Positions 14,124 to 27,800 are shown, numbered from the stretch's first letter. The stretch is 64,000 nucleotides of DNA from Acanthaster planci (GCF_001949145.1 NW_019091444.1:493049-557048); one strand, 5' to 3'. Made by a program: numbers and translations. The notes: a model not told the origin generated them from the letters alone.

Positions 14124-14996
14124 CCATCGACAACGCCCCTCTATGAATATTCTATTTATCCTAATCATGTGCAATATGACAGCCAATGAGGATGCACCAC
14201 ACTGCACCGCCGCGGGGTGTGTCTCGTCAGATAGCCACGTGCTCAGGGAAGCCGGTACAGGTGGCAGATTTGAGCTTCGCTACACGCGCTCGCTAAAGAG
14301 TGCCAGAGAGGGGCGTTGGCGACGTTCTATGTATCCAAGGTAGATTTGGGGTATTTTCAACGATCCTAGATTTATTCAGCAAATTTAAATCAGAACAAGT
14401 TTCCAGAATCAGAATCAAGATTAAATCTCTCTAAAAGGTTTTGTTCTTTACATTTAAACTGAAATTTAAATAGTGCTGCAAACTTAGACCTAATAAGCAA
14501 TTTCACGGAGCGTAAATCAAGATGGTTACTCCAAGAAATTTAATTTCTCTGTCTGTGGGAAGCAGGGCCGTGAGGGCATGAGCTGCAGGGCCAGAAACGT
14601 ATCAAATGAGTCATGGCCGATGTACGATTCTGTGACAGCACACTAATCAGAATGATCGATGGTGGGTGAATCGTGCAATAACATTACAATTCAGGCATCA
14701 GGTATAATAGGAAATACAGTCTGATCAAATACAAATCTGCGACATGGAACAGCTCTGGAGCAATCTATTCACAAAATTCATTAAATTTTAACACCGTCAG
14801 ACAATACTTCTCAAAACGCAAAATCATTTCACTTGTTTCAACCTCAGTTGATTCATGGTTGATTCAACTCAGCACAAACATTGGGAACAATTCCCGTTTA
14901 AGCACATTGTGTTTAAAGGATCCTCGACCCAGAGATGCACCACAGTTTTACTGCATGAAACATGTAATACAACGTGAAACATGGAAAAAGACTCAC

Positions 14997-15055
14997 CAAG
15001 TGTGCAAGATAGGTTCCCCGAGGTGTGTCCGTTCGCAGCGCTCTAGACTTGGCAG
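14997..15055 (-). other. Non-coding first exon of actin C
   Basis: A consensus donor GTGAGT (minus 14996-14991) ends a short exon about 60 nt long that begins roughly 30 nt after the TATA element. This is the usual architecture of metazoan actin genes. The 15055 boundary is estimated from TATA spacing. Confidence 0.55.
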
Positions 15056-15080
15056 AATAACAGGTGGGTGAGAAAGCCGC

Positions 15081-15092
15081 CTTTAAATATAT
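15081..15092 (-). promoter_or_regulatory. TATA element of actin C
   Basis: On the minus strand the sequence reads ATATATTTAAAG. It lies about 45 bp downstream of a perfect CArG box and about 30 bp before the inferred start of the non-coding exon. Confidence 0.6.
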
Positions 15093-15135
15093 GCGCGGCT
15101 AGCGCACCACGTGAACACGCGATAGCCAAGCATCG

Positions 15136-15145
15136 CCTTATTTGG
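15136..15145. promoter_or_regulatory. CArG box (SRF site) in actin C promoter
   Basis: CCTTATTTGG is a perfect CC(A/T)6GG element and is identical to the core of well-studied actin and immediate-early promoter sites. The spacing to the TATA element fits a promoter-proximal SRF site. Confidence 0.7.
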
Positions 15146-17159
15146 TCACAATTTCGTGCAGCTGATTTGCATAAACATACACAGCCTTGTTGTGCTTTAA
15201 AGAATACCGTGGACAACAGCCTTTGCGATAGGCCAGCGATTGGTTTGGGGGCGGGTTTAGTCATCGAGGTCCAGCTGTGGTCGCGCGATACCTGTGCCCC
15301 CCTTGATTCTAATTTTCCCTGAAGGTTGTAATGCTGGGGAAAAATGTGGGCGTATTTTTTTTTATCATTTTTACAAGGAAATAGGTAAATCCTAACAGAA
15401 TCAAGGTGGTTGGCAGTTTATGCATAAATAAAATGATTTCCCTTTGGAAAGAAAATTCTAAAGTGTTTGCATGATGCATTCCTTATGCAAAATACTTCTT
15501 GAGTTTGAACATGCACACTTCTTTTAGACATTTTTGAAATATTAAAAAAATAGACTTGATTGTGACCCCTGAAGTTAAAAACAAAATTCACTCGACTTGC
15601 ATGATTCACACTCCTTCGAGTTTATGTCTGACTGAAGTTAACATCATTGCGAGTGCAGTTGCAGATTTCAAAAATTTGAATGTAAGCAAGAAGATGAATG
15701 CCCTCGCATTTTCTCATTCAGACAATTGTCGAGGTAAAAAGTGGGATCAATACTTTCCAACGGGCCTGTCGTTTGTCAAACAACTGGTTTTGTGCAGGCC
15801 CAATTATGTTCCAAGTTTGTGAAACGTTTTCATTTGTTAGTTTCTATGCTGTTTCCTGTACCATCGATGACAATCCACCATTAATTAATAGGGTAATTTT
15901 CAACAGACACAAAGCGTTTGACAGAGCGAATAAGACCCACGTTCCGAATTGATTCTGAAATTAATCTCAAATTTTCCCCACTAATGCACGTCTTATTTTT
16001 TTTTACTGCTAATGAAAGATCTCAGGATGAGAGTTGTAAGAAGGACATTGTTTTCAAGACTGCAGCTACATTTGATGTTTTAAACGTGAGCAGTGCTACA
16101 TGTATCAGGAAATTGCAGAAATGGAGCCGGTGTTTCCTGAAAACTGCGAAATGTATAGCTTGTTTTTGCTGTTTACCTTAAGTGACAAACATGTAAAATT
16201 GGAGATTTTTTCCCACGAACAAGGTGAAATTTACCTGGACACAAAAAAAATTAGTTTACTTTCTCGGGTGGCGTGAACCCGTTTCCTGCCAAACCAGGAA
16301 CTGCAGGAAGTGGCGGGTTCCCATCTAGAAAGACAACCCCTTTAAAACGCTCAGCGTCCGGCTACAGGATACGCGAAGTGGGATCTGTTTAAAGGGACTT
16401 TCATTACATGATCAGTCAACACGCAGTTCGTGTAACTTGACTAAAATGTAACGTACATGTACAATGTACTGAACATGTACTTCCACAGTACTAGGGCAAT
16501 CCATGATGCGCGAGATTGGCCTTCTTGTACATGTAGGTGTGCAATTGATGTTATCCACAATATCTGTTCCACATCTGCACTATTCCACAGTCATGATATT
16601 CTGGTGTAAAAATGGAAGGTTTCATCTTGAAGTTTTGTATATGTGTGTGCAGATTTTGTGTACGTCCCCGCTTGGGCAGCAAGATGGAGCCGGCTAGTCA
16701 TCAGCTTTTACATGTACGGTCCTTGATCTAGGTCGTGGGTTCAACCTCACTTTGAATGGAAGTAATTACTAACATGGTCCATGTCCTCGGCAATGTGATC
16801 ACGTGATTTCAAACGTACACGAACCACCTTTCAATTTACATCACTCACTTGACCATGTTTGGTCTGTTCTGAGGCTGACAAACCATGGAAGAATGATGGA
16901 CAAACCCAGTATAAATATGGTCACGATTCATTCTCGTAAACACCCAATAAATATTCATTACAGAAGAGAATACGATTACAGTCACCGGTCACAGTTTGCG
17001 TTACCACTGGAGGAAAAGGCATGGGGAGTGGTGTTTGGACGGAGCAAGTACCGTTAACCAGGAAACAGAAATAAAATACCAGAACAGCTTTACCCATTGA
17101 GCGTCTATTTTGCCAAGAAAAACCGGCATTGGAAACTAAATAAAAAGTTTAAGGTGTGG

Positions 17160-17262
17160 CATGCATGTACATGTACATGTACAGTACATGTGCATATAGT
17201 ACATGTATGGGTGCATGTACAGTATACTATAGTACAATGTGCATGTACATGTGCATTGAGCG
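17160..17262. repeat. ACATGTAC-rich tract 1
   Basis: Imperfect iteration of the palindrome GTACATGTAC with TATAGTAC variants. Spurious Cys-Thr and Tyr-Met frames result. Confidence 0.85.
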
Positions 17263-19334
17263 CTTGGAAGTATTCAGGGCTTTTTTAAAAAGAATTTTAT
17301 TGCAATTTGTGTATTTTTGTGTAATTAGCGCAGTGTACATGTATCTTATTTTTAATGAGGATTGAGATTATTTATACCTTTAATATTGCATGTTAATTAT
17401 TTGTACAAGCAGCTGATAATTAGTGTCTTGTTTATTTTCGTTAATAATTATATGTAATTTCTTTTCTTTTTTTCTGATAGCATCTTAGGAGAGCCACACG
17501 ATATTAAGTTTGCGTCTTGGAAATCTCTCAGGGGTGTTATCAGTTTGCATTGTGTTCTGTGTTAAGTTTATTGTCTATGTCTTGATAAATGTACCTGAGA
17601 AATAATAAATGAAATGAAATTTACATGTACATGCCCATACCATGGAGGGGTCTAACTTGCTTATTTTACTGCTGCGGATAATACAAGCCCTTGTTTACCG
17701 CCAGTTCAAACCACGGTCTTCCAGTCACCCCTCCTGCCTCACTTGGTGTCAAATTACAGGGTTCATGGACGTGGTAAAGCTACCAAGTTTACTCCCAAAG
17801 CAACCTGTCTCGATCTGCGGCAGTCTGGCCGCCGTTCAAGACGGAAATAACGATCGAAGGGTCAGGTCTATTATGCTGGGACGTGTTCCTCGACTTCATT
17901 TTTGGAAACTTACACTGCGCGGTTGGCACTAAAAGTTTTGAGGGTTGCAGCTCGCAACCTTGGCCCGTATTATAGCCTTTCCATAGCCACCCAAAAGACA
18001 TGCAATTTAATACTGAAGCAGGTTTTAAACATATAGGAGTTGAATTTGTTATACTTGTTGCATCCCTGGTGCAAAATCCGTGATATCGGGAAAACGCTGA
18101 ACTGCAGGGTTATGACCTATTACAGTTGATGAAGTTCTTTTCCTATACCTCCATGTCTTCTTGAACAAAATATCCCACATTAGGTAGCCATTTCTGTGCT
18201 AAGCATGCAACTAATTGAAAAGCACTTTTTGGACCAGAAAATGTCATTTTTCTGTCGATATCCACTGAACATGGAGTCTTTCGCTGTTAATTTTCAACTG
18301 TTTCCCACATGCACGAAAATAATGGACTGCCGACGCCCAGTCTGTTCAGAAAAATCTCTAAACAGGCTTACTTTTTGACTAAAACGCTGGCCGCCATGCA
18401 TGGTTAGTGTAATGGTTCAGTATGGTGTGTAACTTCTCGTGGAGGATACGTTTCGGTAGGATGGTCATGATGTGGCCATGGTGGCCTCCTTTCAGCAATG
18501 TCAGCTGGGTGGGGGCCGAATCAGACTCCATAATGATTATAAGTGTTGACATCCAGCAGCCAACAGTGGGTGCAAACAATTTATAAGTTGGGGGAGAAAC
18601 TAACCCTTTTGGGTGTTAACTAGTCACCTCGGAATGCAACAATCACGCAGTCTGCCCTAGTTAGAAATTAAAATGCCGAGTGTGACGTGTACACGATGAT
18701 GTTGATAAAGCGAGAGAAGAGATTGCATTCGATCCTGAAATTTGCCATGTTTGGTAAAATAAACTCGAAACCGATCCCAAGCTCCCGCAGGGCCCGGTCT
18801 ACTACATTTATAGCTCCAGGAAGTCGGTGGCATTTAAATGCAAATGGATGTTGACATATTCGGAACTAATAATCCATATATCTCCATTCATAAACAAGCG
18901 ATATGGCGCCATTGATGTCAGCGTCAATACGGCCCACCCTTAACCTTTGCACTGCGTGGACGATAATCTTCATGATAAAAACTCATCGGGGACACTTTTA
19001 ATTTACGGTGGGGTTACTCCCATTCAAAGTCAAACGTCATGTTTGTCGCATCCGCTGGTTCGGCAGAACTCAGTCCACAAGGCAACCGCTTTTCAGTCCT
19101 GTAGTGTAGTTTATTCTGCAGGGTTAGGTCAAATCTCAAATTCTGTACAATTAGATTAAGCGGTATGAGAATTGTTGAACCATGGAGGAAGGAATAGACG
19201 GCGAGGTTCTGAAGGGGAACTTGAGTCATTCGCATAAAATGAATGTATGCACATTTGGTCTAGACTATGGGATCAAAAAATTTCCACCACAGAAATGTCT
19301 CTCACAATTGCAGATGACGCCAACCACGGCTGCA

Positions 19335-19437
19335 CAATGTACACGTACAGTACTTGTACATGTACATTGTACAGTCATGTACTGTACATGTACAGTACAC
19401 AATGTACAGTACATGTACAGTACATGTACTGTACATG
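19335..19437. repeat. ACATGTAC-rich tract 2
   Basis: About 100 bp of GTACATGTACAGTACA-type palindromic iteration, self-complementary over most of its length. Confidence 0.85.
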
Positions 19438-22400
19438 AAGGCTCTGTATTCGAAGAACGTGGACCGAAATCTCACTTCCGCATTCTTCAGAACGAGAGTC
19501 CTTCCCACAATCGACCTCCATTGACACTAATGACAGCCAAGCCGCGCATGTGCTGTACTGACAAATCGACCACTTGTCGGATTCAGTATTGGTTGCAATG
19601 TACCGTGCCACGATAGATTTTTGGCACTTTTGGGGCAAACGCCGAAGGTATAGTGTGAATTGTGCGTGAAATAAACCTTGCCTGTCAAAGTTTGCTTTCA
19701 CGACTGGATAAAAAATTGAAAACTTGTTATGTGAAACACTTTTGTAGTTGTCGAGAGTGTTTGGTCACCAGGCTATATAACCGAGGTTAAATACTGCATG
19801 CCGACAAGGTGAACTGACGAGACTTCAAAACATTCATTATTTCTTCGTGGTGGCTGGGTGCGTGCAGATTTCACCTCAACAGGGCCGCAGAAAGGTCACT
19901 GAGTATTAAAAACGTGCACCCTCTCTGACAAAAATGACGGTCGCCAGACACAGCCGCCTCAGGAGAATAAGGAGAATGGTGGGTTAGTTCCGGGGTGATA
20001 AATCGTGGCTTTGGTGCCTGCTACAATAATTGTTGGGCTCATCATGGAGCTATAAATGGGCTCATTGAGAGCGTTCAAAGTGGCTGATTAAGGGGAAATA
20101 CCACCTGCTTTGTGATGACGAAATGTTGGCATTGTGCTTCGGGTGAAGAAATCAACCACTGTGTCCAGTCTTTGTACAGCATACGCTGTGTATTATGTAC
20201 ATGTACATTGAACATGTTTTTAGCACACACTTGCACTTGATCATGATAAATGAGGTCTTTTACGTGTTTCTGAGCCACAGGGGACTTTATGTTTAATTTT
20301 TTTTCTTACAAAACAAATTGACTTTCTAAAAATAGCTTTTTACAAAAATGTTTTCAAATCACTGATATTTCATACAGAATCTAATACATGTATTAATAAC
20401 AGATAAAGCAGTGGTGTTCTCACCAATACAAGGAAATGGGTATACAGCATGAAAAAATTCACATCTGATATGCCAGCAACCAAACTGAAAGGAAACCAAA
20501 GAATAGAAGATATTTTAGGAATAAAGTAACCATTAGACCTTCAGAAACATCGTATGTAAGCCAAGCCAGCCTGGCTGTGTGACTGTGAGATATTTCCAGA
20601 TATGGACAAGTACAACGGGGTTCTTCATGAACTCAGCGTAAGGATTTTTTCGCAATAAAATAATTCAAAGAATCCCATTCGGCGAATGACAAGCTGCGAC
20701 AAAGCCATCTCCTGGGTGTCATTAAATCTTCATGGTGCAACTATACATACGGACTTTATTTTCAGCAATATTAAAGCATTAAAATATTGACAACATGTGC
20801 CAGTTTCCATGGACAGCCTTCACAGGCCAGACCACCGAGCCCACGGGCAACCCCCTTCAGTGACGTCACCATACCAGGCCGTTGAATAATCGGGCGTGGC
20901 TTGTGGTCGGGGAGAGCACCGCGCTGTTTGCATAATCCTAACGGCCAATAAAAAATGACAATGAGCTGGGCCTGTTGGGTGACGTCACCCAGTTCATAAC
21001 CTATGACTAGCCGGGCCCCTGGTGGTGATTCACCTTATCTACATAAATCAGTGGACAAATTTGGGCATGGTCTCTGGCAAGAATTTTCGGCCAAATAAGT
21101 AATCAGCAGCCTGCACATGTATTTTATACACGTACAAACTACCTCACCTTTCCTTGGACTCAACATCTCCAAGTCATTTTGGACTGAAGAGCACTTTGTA
21201 TGCCTTGCGTTGTTATTTCGGCGAGTGGTTGTACTCGATCGTTTTGGCATTTAAGAATAACTGGAACTCAGTGGCTTTTTGCCTCCTTATGTATAAGACT
21301 TCACGATTTAACTTCACAGTTTCAAAATGAACCACATGACCCCACGGCAAGTCCTACGATCATCCGACTTACGCTCGCTGTTTACTCAGTGAAAGACCAT
21401 GGATAGTGGCCACCCCCCTCCAACAAATTGACGACAGGGAGATCTTGGGGAATGTTTCCTGACGGTTGCTCTTTTAAAAATGCACAATGCAACCCCTAAC
21501 CTCATTTGTTGGCGGAAATAGTGTGTCTCTAACAAGAAGTACCCACAAACATTAGTTTTCATTATTCTTTAATAAAGAAAACAAGGCTAAGTGGCATTTT
21601 ACAATCAGGAGAATTACAAGGAAGAAGTTGGGAAGCACACGGCCAGTGCAGTGTGCGGGACTGGGAAAAACGGACTAGCAGACGAAGGCATGCTGTGTTC
21701 AGACTTGTACATGTACACCTCATCTTTCCTTAACGAGGAAACATGGCAGATTCAACTACTGTTTGTGGGGCTAACGATGGACTCTCTCGACTGTTATTCT
21801 TTTTTTCTTTAAATTGTCCGCTTCAGATCCAACAATGTTTCCTCCTCAGCCTCCAACAACTTCAAGCTGGGACGGTTATGTTTCGAAGCTGGAGACACTT
21901 GTTTTTTTCCCCTCAAATGTCAAACCGGAGACGCTCGGTGTCATGAATGATGAATGATTCCGGAAAATGACAGGCGTTGTGTAATTAAAGGAGAAGTACT
22001 GGGCACCGCCCCTCCTTGTCGCCGACTGACATCCCTCAAGGCTTAAGGCAGAATTACAGGGTGTTACATTTTACCTTCAAGATGGTGTCCATGAAGGCCT
22101 CCATCTTGAAGATGATCACTAAAAAAAACTCTTAAATTACAAACTAATAGCAAAAAACGATTTAATAAACTACATCGTTAGTGTTCTTGGAGCCAACCTG
22201 TGCATTTTGTAAAAACACATAGCCTACTCATGTTCAGTGTACATGTATACAGTGCATACGATCTGTTAGATTTTAACTTGAATCGTAATTTTTCTTGTGT
22301 GCACGAGATCTTCGTTTCTTAGTGTGGCCCCTTCCATCATAAGTAGTATAATGATTACCGCCAACGGGTCATTAGGGAAACCATTCCCATAACAACGTGC

Positions 22401-22547
22401 AAAAATTTTTCCAACTGTGCTGTCCCATAATTCAATATTCCCTAATCTGATCTTAACCAAAGTTTGCATGTTTTCATTTTAGACCCTTATGTATCATCTC
22501 TCATATTGTGGACAGTAAATTCGGCCTCCTTCTGGTAATTGGAGCAT

Positions 22548-22586
22548 TAGGGAGACATTTCCCTAATGACCAATGTCTCCCTAAGG
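22548..22586. repeat. Short inverted repeat
   Basis: TTAGGGAGACATT is followed 12 bp later by its complement AATGTCTCCCTAA. A related GTCATTAGGGA segment occurs near 22370. Possible fragment of a small inverted-repeat transposon. Confidence 0.5.
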
Positions 22587-22807
22587 TTAAAAAATTTACC
22601 ACAAAGTGTCTCCCAAATGACCTATTTGTGATAATGGGATTTTTTGAAGGAAAACTGAACAAAGTCAGAAAAACCCGAGAGGAGACGATCAACATAGTCG
22701 CCTTCCTGTACATTTTCAATGGCACGCTCAGGCTTCTTGCCGCCAAGGTCATTTGTGCGCACGCGTGCATACTGCATAAATAAGAATGTATTCGTGACGA
22801 GGTCTAT

Positions 22808-22945
22808 ACCTGGTGTTGTAGGCTTTTTTGCATACACACATCTTGAATTTTAATGCAAATTCCATGGTTAAATCATAACACGTGCCGGGAAAACCAGAAT
22901 TCATTCTCTTCATTTTTCTACTATTTTGCTATAAAGTTTCTCGAT
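22808..22945 (+). repeat. 5S rRNA-derived repeat, 3' end plus tail (copy 1)
   Basis: Begins with CCTGGTGTTGTAGGCTTTT, the 3' end of 5S rRNA. A tail of about 125 bp follows and recurs nearly identically after the 5S end at 23093-23112 (AAATCATAACACGTGC, AACCAGAATTCATTCTC, GCTATAAAGTTTCTCG). Confidence 0.7.
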
Positions 22946-22985
22946 TCGAATAATACAGGCAAACATTCTAGTGGTTTAGGATGAA

Positions 22986-23240
22986 TCAGTACTTGGATGG
23001 GAGACCACCTGGGAATGGGCCATGACCCCTACAAGGACTTATATCCCGGGTAGAGCAGGATGCCCGATCACCGCCGATCACCACCTTTGCATCCAGGTGT
23101 TGTAGGCTTTTTGCATATACATATTTTGAATTTTATTGCCAATTCCACGGTTAAATCATAACACGTGCAGGGAAAACCAGAATTCATTCTCTCTCTCTCT
23201 TTTTTTTTTTACAATTTTGCTATAAAGTTTCTCGTTTCAT
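22986..23240 (+). repeat. 5S rRNA-derived repeat with internal insertion (copy 2)
   Basis: 22988-23016 matches the 3' half of 5S rRNA (AGTACTTGGATGGGAGACC then ACCTGGGAAT). About 76 bp of unrelated sequence interrupts it. The 5S 3' end resumes at 23093-23112, followed by the same tail as copy 1. Confidence 0.7.
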
Positions 23241-23617
23241 AATAGTAGTTTGGGATGAATCATTTCATGTGTAAAAACCAATCGCAACACAAAATCATGA
23301 GTGGATTAAATGTCTTCAACTCAACTGCCTTGGCTGTTTCTTTTGATGTGAACATAGTAAAGATTGACATTAAATGTGCAAAGATTAGTCATATGGTTTA
23401 TTGGATAATTTGATAAATACACAGCATGAAATGAACTAAGTGATCGAAACGCAAGGTTCTTAATAATTTTGTTCACTGTTGGTTGTAGTATTTTGGATTC
23501 ACAATTATATTAAGAAAATAAACTCATACCACCCTGATGCAGTGTTGTACTAAGGGCATTTTCAATTTTCTGCAGGTTGCAGAAGCTATAAATTCTCATT
23601 AATTTGCCTGTACAAGT

Positions 23618-23726
23618 GACTACAGCCATACCGCATTATTGAATACACCGGTTCTCGTCCGATTTAAGCAACAAGGTCGTTCTTGGATGGGAGACCACCT
23701 GGGAATACACGTTGCTGTAGGCTTTT
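23618..23726 (+). pseudogene. 5S rRNA pseudogene
   Basis: Nearly full-length relative of metazoan 5S rRNA: GACTACAGCCATACC at the start, then CACCGGTTCTCGTCCGAT, TTAAGCAAC, TTGGATGGGAGACC and GCTGTAGGCTTTT. It is about 109 nt instead of about 120, because ATCACCGAAG and part of the GGTTAGTA region are deleted. Internal promoter elements are partly damaged. It may be a dead gene copy or the head of a 5S-derived SINE. Confidence 0.8.
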
Positions 23727-23795
23727 GACAACTGTTTTATCTCGCCAATTTTTCCTTTCCATGTATTGTATGTATTCCATGTATATTCCATCCAC

Positions 23796-23949
23796 AACAG
23801 TGCACTTCAAGAGTTTGCAACGCGTTGGCCAATCACAACGCTCGAATATGTCGACCATATCCAGACGAGCATTGGGTCGACAGATTTCACGCACTGTGAT
23901 TGGCTAACGCGTTACAAACTCTTGGGGGCCCGCTGATGTGAAACGCCAC
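23796..23949. mobile_element. CCAAT-containing TIR element, copy 1
   Basis: Left arm AGAGTTTGCAACGCGTTGG with CCAATCACA, right arm TGTGATTGGCTAACGCG with TTACAAACTCTT. The two arms form an inverted repeat of about 35 bp around a short centre containing TCGACC and its complement. Related copies lie at 30245 and 43840. Non-autonomous: no coding sequence. Confidence 0.7.
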
Positions 23950-24882
23950 TACTGAATGTCTTTAAATGCGAGCCAGCCCCGAAACACCGCGGCTGCTCGC
24001 TGTTTCCTCGGTCCACTGTCCACAGGTGAGGACGACCCAGTGCAGGGCAGCACCCGGCCCGCCGATTCCCCCAGCAAATTAAACAGCCTCCCCTGATACA
24101 TGTAGTTATAAAAACCGAGGGGTTTATTTCAGTCTACGTGTACGAGGCACATAATAAGCAATCTCAGGCATGTGGTTTGGATAATTGGAATTTGTTTTAT
24201 TTCATTCAAGTTATCAATCAAACAGGAGAAATCACACAGACCGTAAATTTGTTTCTCTCTTATGTTGGCATTGCTACATGGGCGTGGGGGGCGTGGGGAG
24301 GGGACTAGGGGGAAATGGGCGGGGAAAGAAAGAAATCAAAAATAGGTGCAAGGGGATGAAAAATTCTGATTTCCTTGAAATAGCCCCACAATTGACCTCC
24401 TCCAGCCTTCAGTTGTTCATTGAATTCTTTAGCAGAAATTTTGCCCCTGGAATAAGTGGTTTGGCTCAAGGAAAACATATCACGAAAACGCCCATAAGCT
24501 ATTTGCTTTCTAATCAAGACTGGACGATACTTTGTCGTTGGTCGGTCACAATGGATCCTGGTTATCTCAAGACAGGTCTGTAGGCTACTGCATTGTTTTA
24601 TGGCGCCGTGTCTGGGGAGGAATGACTGGTAAGTGGCTTGTGATTGACTCGCACTAGACATAAAATTTCAGCCCCCCCCATGCTCACCAGCATCTAAAAT
24701 AATTCCGGAAAAGTCTTGGAAGTTTCCACAAGTTTCAGTTATGATCACAGCCTACAAACCGTTTCCTAACTCCAGGTTTCCTTGGAAACACAATAATCGT
24801 ATCACTCAAGAATATTTTTGAATTCTGCTGCAATTAATGGTATTCCCTATTTCCAGCCAGAACTGGTAGTTCAAAAATGACC

Positions 24883-27800
24883 TCAGCGAAGCGACTGAGC
24901 GACATGGCGGCCTCCATCCACCGGGATGATTTCGCCGGTGGTGAAGCTCGCCTCGTCCGAGACCAGGAACGCCACGCACTGGGCAACGTCCTCTACAGTG
25001 CAGGCCCGGCCCAATGGATGCCATCGCTTGCCCTCTTCCTCCAACTTGAAAATGGAAGTGGAAAGGGATTTACAATAAACTTGATGGTCGAAATTTTCAC
25101 GAGCGGTGGGTCACTTCCTATTTCGGTGACAGTTTCTATCTTTTGCTTTGTAATTGGATGGAACGCTAAAATTGAGCATAGCAAATTCAAATTAACAGCC
25201 AGTTTTGGCCATCTCTAGATTCTGTTGACCTTGGTCACATGAAATACCGATTGAATGAACATACATGTACGTCAAAGAAGGGGAAAATGAGTAATAAGTG
25301 AATATGTGCAGACATGAAAATGTAACATAAAGGACCACAATCCGGTTCGTAAGTGTGACGTCACTTAAGTTTAAACCACGCCCACTGCACATGCACTGCA
25401 CATAGAGTTACACGCATTGATCGCCGTTTATGTGGAATCATGGAACCGGAAGTGAACGCGCAACTTCTGCGATCGTCCAGTGGGAGCCTACGAATCGTGG
25501 TGCGTCCGCCTTTCTGACGAGGTCACTGACGAACCGGACAGTTTTCAAGCAGGGACCGTGTGCAGGGGCGTTTCAGTACCCCGCCTTAGCATATAAAGGG
25601 CGCTCTAATAAAAGTAAGGTTCTGTACTTTTTAATTTTTGATCCATGGAATAGCCTCAGCGGTTCGAAACTCACATTGTCGTCGGTTGGATTCCACCTTG
25701 GCGCGGCCTTTTTGTACAGCGGAGTCACAGTTAAGCCTGGACTACAAGGATATAAAAGGATAAGCATTTCTAAATTTGACAGTGGACACAATGTCATCTA
25801 TTTATCTTATTAAATCAAATTAGCTTGACAAAAAAAATCCACCTACCTCACTGCATTTACTCTGATCTGTTTAGGAGCAAGTTCTGTGTGTCAAAAAACG
25901 ATGGAAGGTATGCGTTATATCCTGCGATAATTAATGAAAATAGCCTCTATACCTTCACAGAACAAGTAAGAATGAATAGCGCAAAATTATTTTAGTGCCC
26001 TGGTCCAAATGACTTTAATAATTAATTAATTTGATAGCAAAAACAAAATTCTCAATGTAAGAGGTTTTACGACCGCTATAAAGGTAGCCCAGATCCGCGT
26101 AAAAATGGGAAACAGCACATCCAAGTTTGAAGCCAGCTGGCTGTGAGAAAAAAATAATCCTCACGGTGTTTGAATAAGAGAGGGCGCTGTGTCACGCGGT
26201 AACCATAAAATTAATCCTTTTTACTTCGCTGCTTCACCTTCTTTAAAAAGAAATGTATTGCTTTAGGGATGTCATAGAGTTGGTCATTACAGTCATTTCC
26301 CCCTCTTTCACTGCGTATACGGGAGACTTGTATTCGCAGCGGTTCCATTAACTCCACCTATAGTGTCTAAAATGGTGCTCACCGATTGCAACTGTTTTTG
26401 TGAAGTGGTCCACTGCCGCCTTGGTCATCCCGTATCCAAGGAGACCTGGAGACTACAATGGCACAAAATGCATTGAAAATGCGAATTCACATACTTACAG
26501 AGGGACCCAAGGCAAAACAAAACCTGAAATACCAATTTCAGCGTGGAAATTACTTCTAATTAGTGGGAGCGCTGCCCAGTGACCTCAAGAAAAGCTAGCC
26601 TAAATGAGCCTTCGCTAAGTAGATCTTTTTTCTCGAGCACTTATGTGTAGATGACTACGTGTAGGCCTATGAGGTGTAGAGACGATCTCGAGGGAATCGT
26701 AGTCTTAACAATTAATCAAATCGGAGAAAATTGGGATATTTTTTGGCTCTCTTCCCTCGTTTCGTCAGGCTCAGCCTCGGTATCCTTGAGCAACATGCAT
26801 GGGGAAGACTAACAGTTTAATTAGAAGGAAAGGAAAAAACAAATTTGGAACAATTCTCACCGCTCGACGACTGGACGTGCTGGAAATGTTAACGACCGAC
26901 CCTGGAGTGAGGAAATATACTAGGTAACAGGAGGAAGATATCACGATAAACGAAAACACTAGGAAAAAAAGGGAACCGGCAAAGTTGGTGTCATTAATTG
27001 CATTATACATGTTTGAATATTGACCCTAAATCTTGATAGATGCCGTGTCTTTCCCAGTCGAGATTAACCAAATAATGGCACTCCGAAGTAAGGAATAGGT
27101 ACCTTTTGTCCTGGCAAGATGGGGAGCAGTGTGCTTAGTAACGAGGAAAAGAGATCGGATGTTGCCAGACACCAGCGAGTCTAACTGGTCCACGGTCATC
27201 TCTTCTAGGCCGCCGTAGGACAAAACGCCAGCACTGTTTACCTTTATTAACAATTAAACGTACCTCTCTCTCATTATCTCTTTGTTTTGACATTTGCACT
27301 ATTACCGCACTGTTTCAACATTAACACGTAGAACATAGTCAGGTTTTCATTGAAATTTCTGGGAATGATTCAGCGAACTGGCGTTTTTTTTAAACAAGCC
27401 ACGATACCCAAAATGGTGTATGAATTAGTTACCGGTATGACATTCAAAAACTTCAAAATGAGTTTTGGCCCTATGGGGGAGAAACTCAGTTATACTTAAC
27501 CATACTCACCAAAATGTGGATTTTCTGGAACTTTTCAATGCTCCTTTTAATCAATTCCTTCACGTCTTTCTCTCTCTCCAAGTCTGCTTTGACCAATAAA
27601 ATCTGATGGGAAGATAATTGTTCAGTACTGGTACTTCACGCGGTTTTGCCCATTTGCCAGAACAGTAAATGGCACTAGTCAGTCACCTGAAACCTCTTCA
27701 CTGGTGAGGGCGCTACATAAATTTGTCGGTTATTAAAAACGAAAACTTTCAGAACCGGTGTGGCATGAAAGTTCTTGGTATAACTTTTTTCCAGTACTAA

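Larger units (their letters stand above)
15146..22807. other. Gene-poor interval upstream of the actin cluster
   Basis: About 7.7 kb without a recognisable gene on either strand. Candidate frames are under 150 codons, lack domains, and several simply read through ACATGTAC repeats. Regulatory DNA for the actin cluster could lie here, but nothing specific can be shown. Confidence 0.5.

Noticed and set aside
19182-19701. Cys/Thr/Tyr-rich frames of 100-144 codons
   Set aside because: Translation of the ACATGTAC palindromic tract and flanks on both strands.
23618-23726. Functional 5S rRNA gene
   Set aside because: Internal deletions of about ten bases remove conserved helix and promoter positions.
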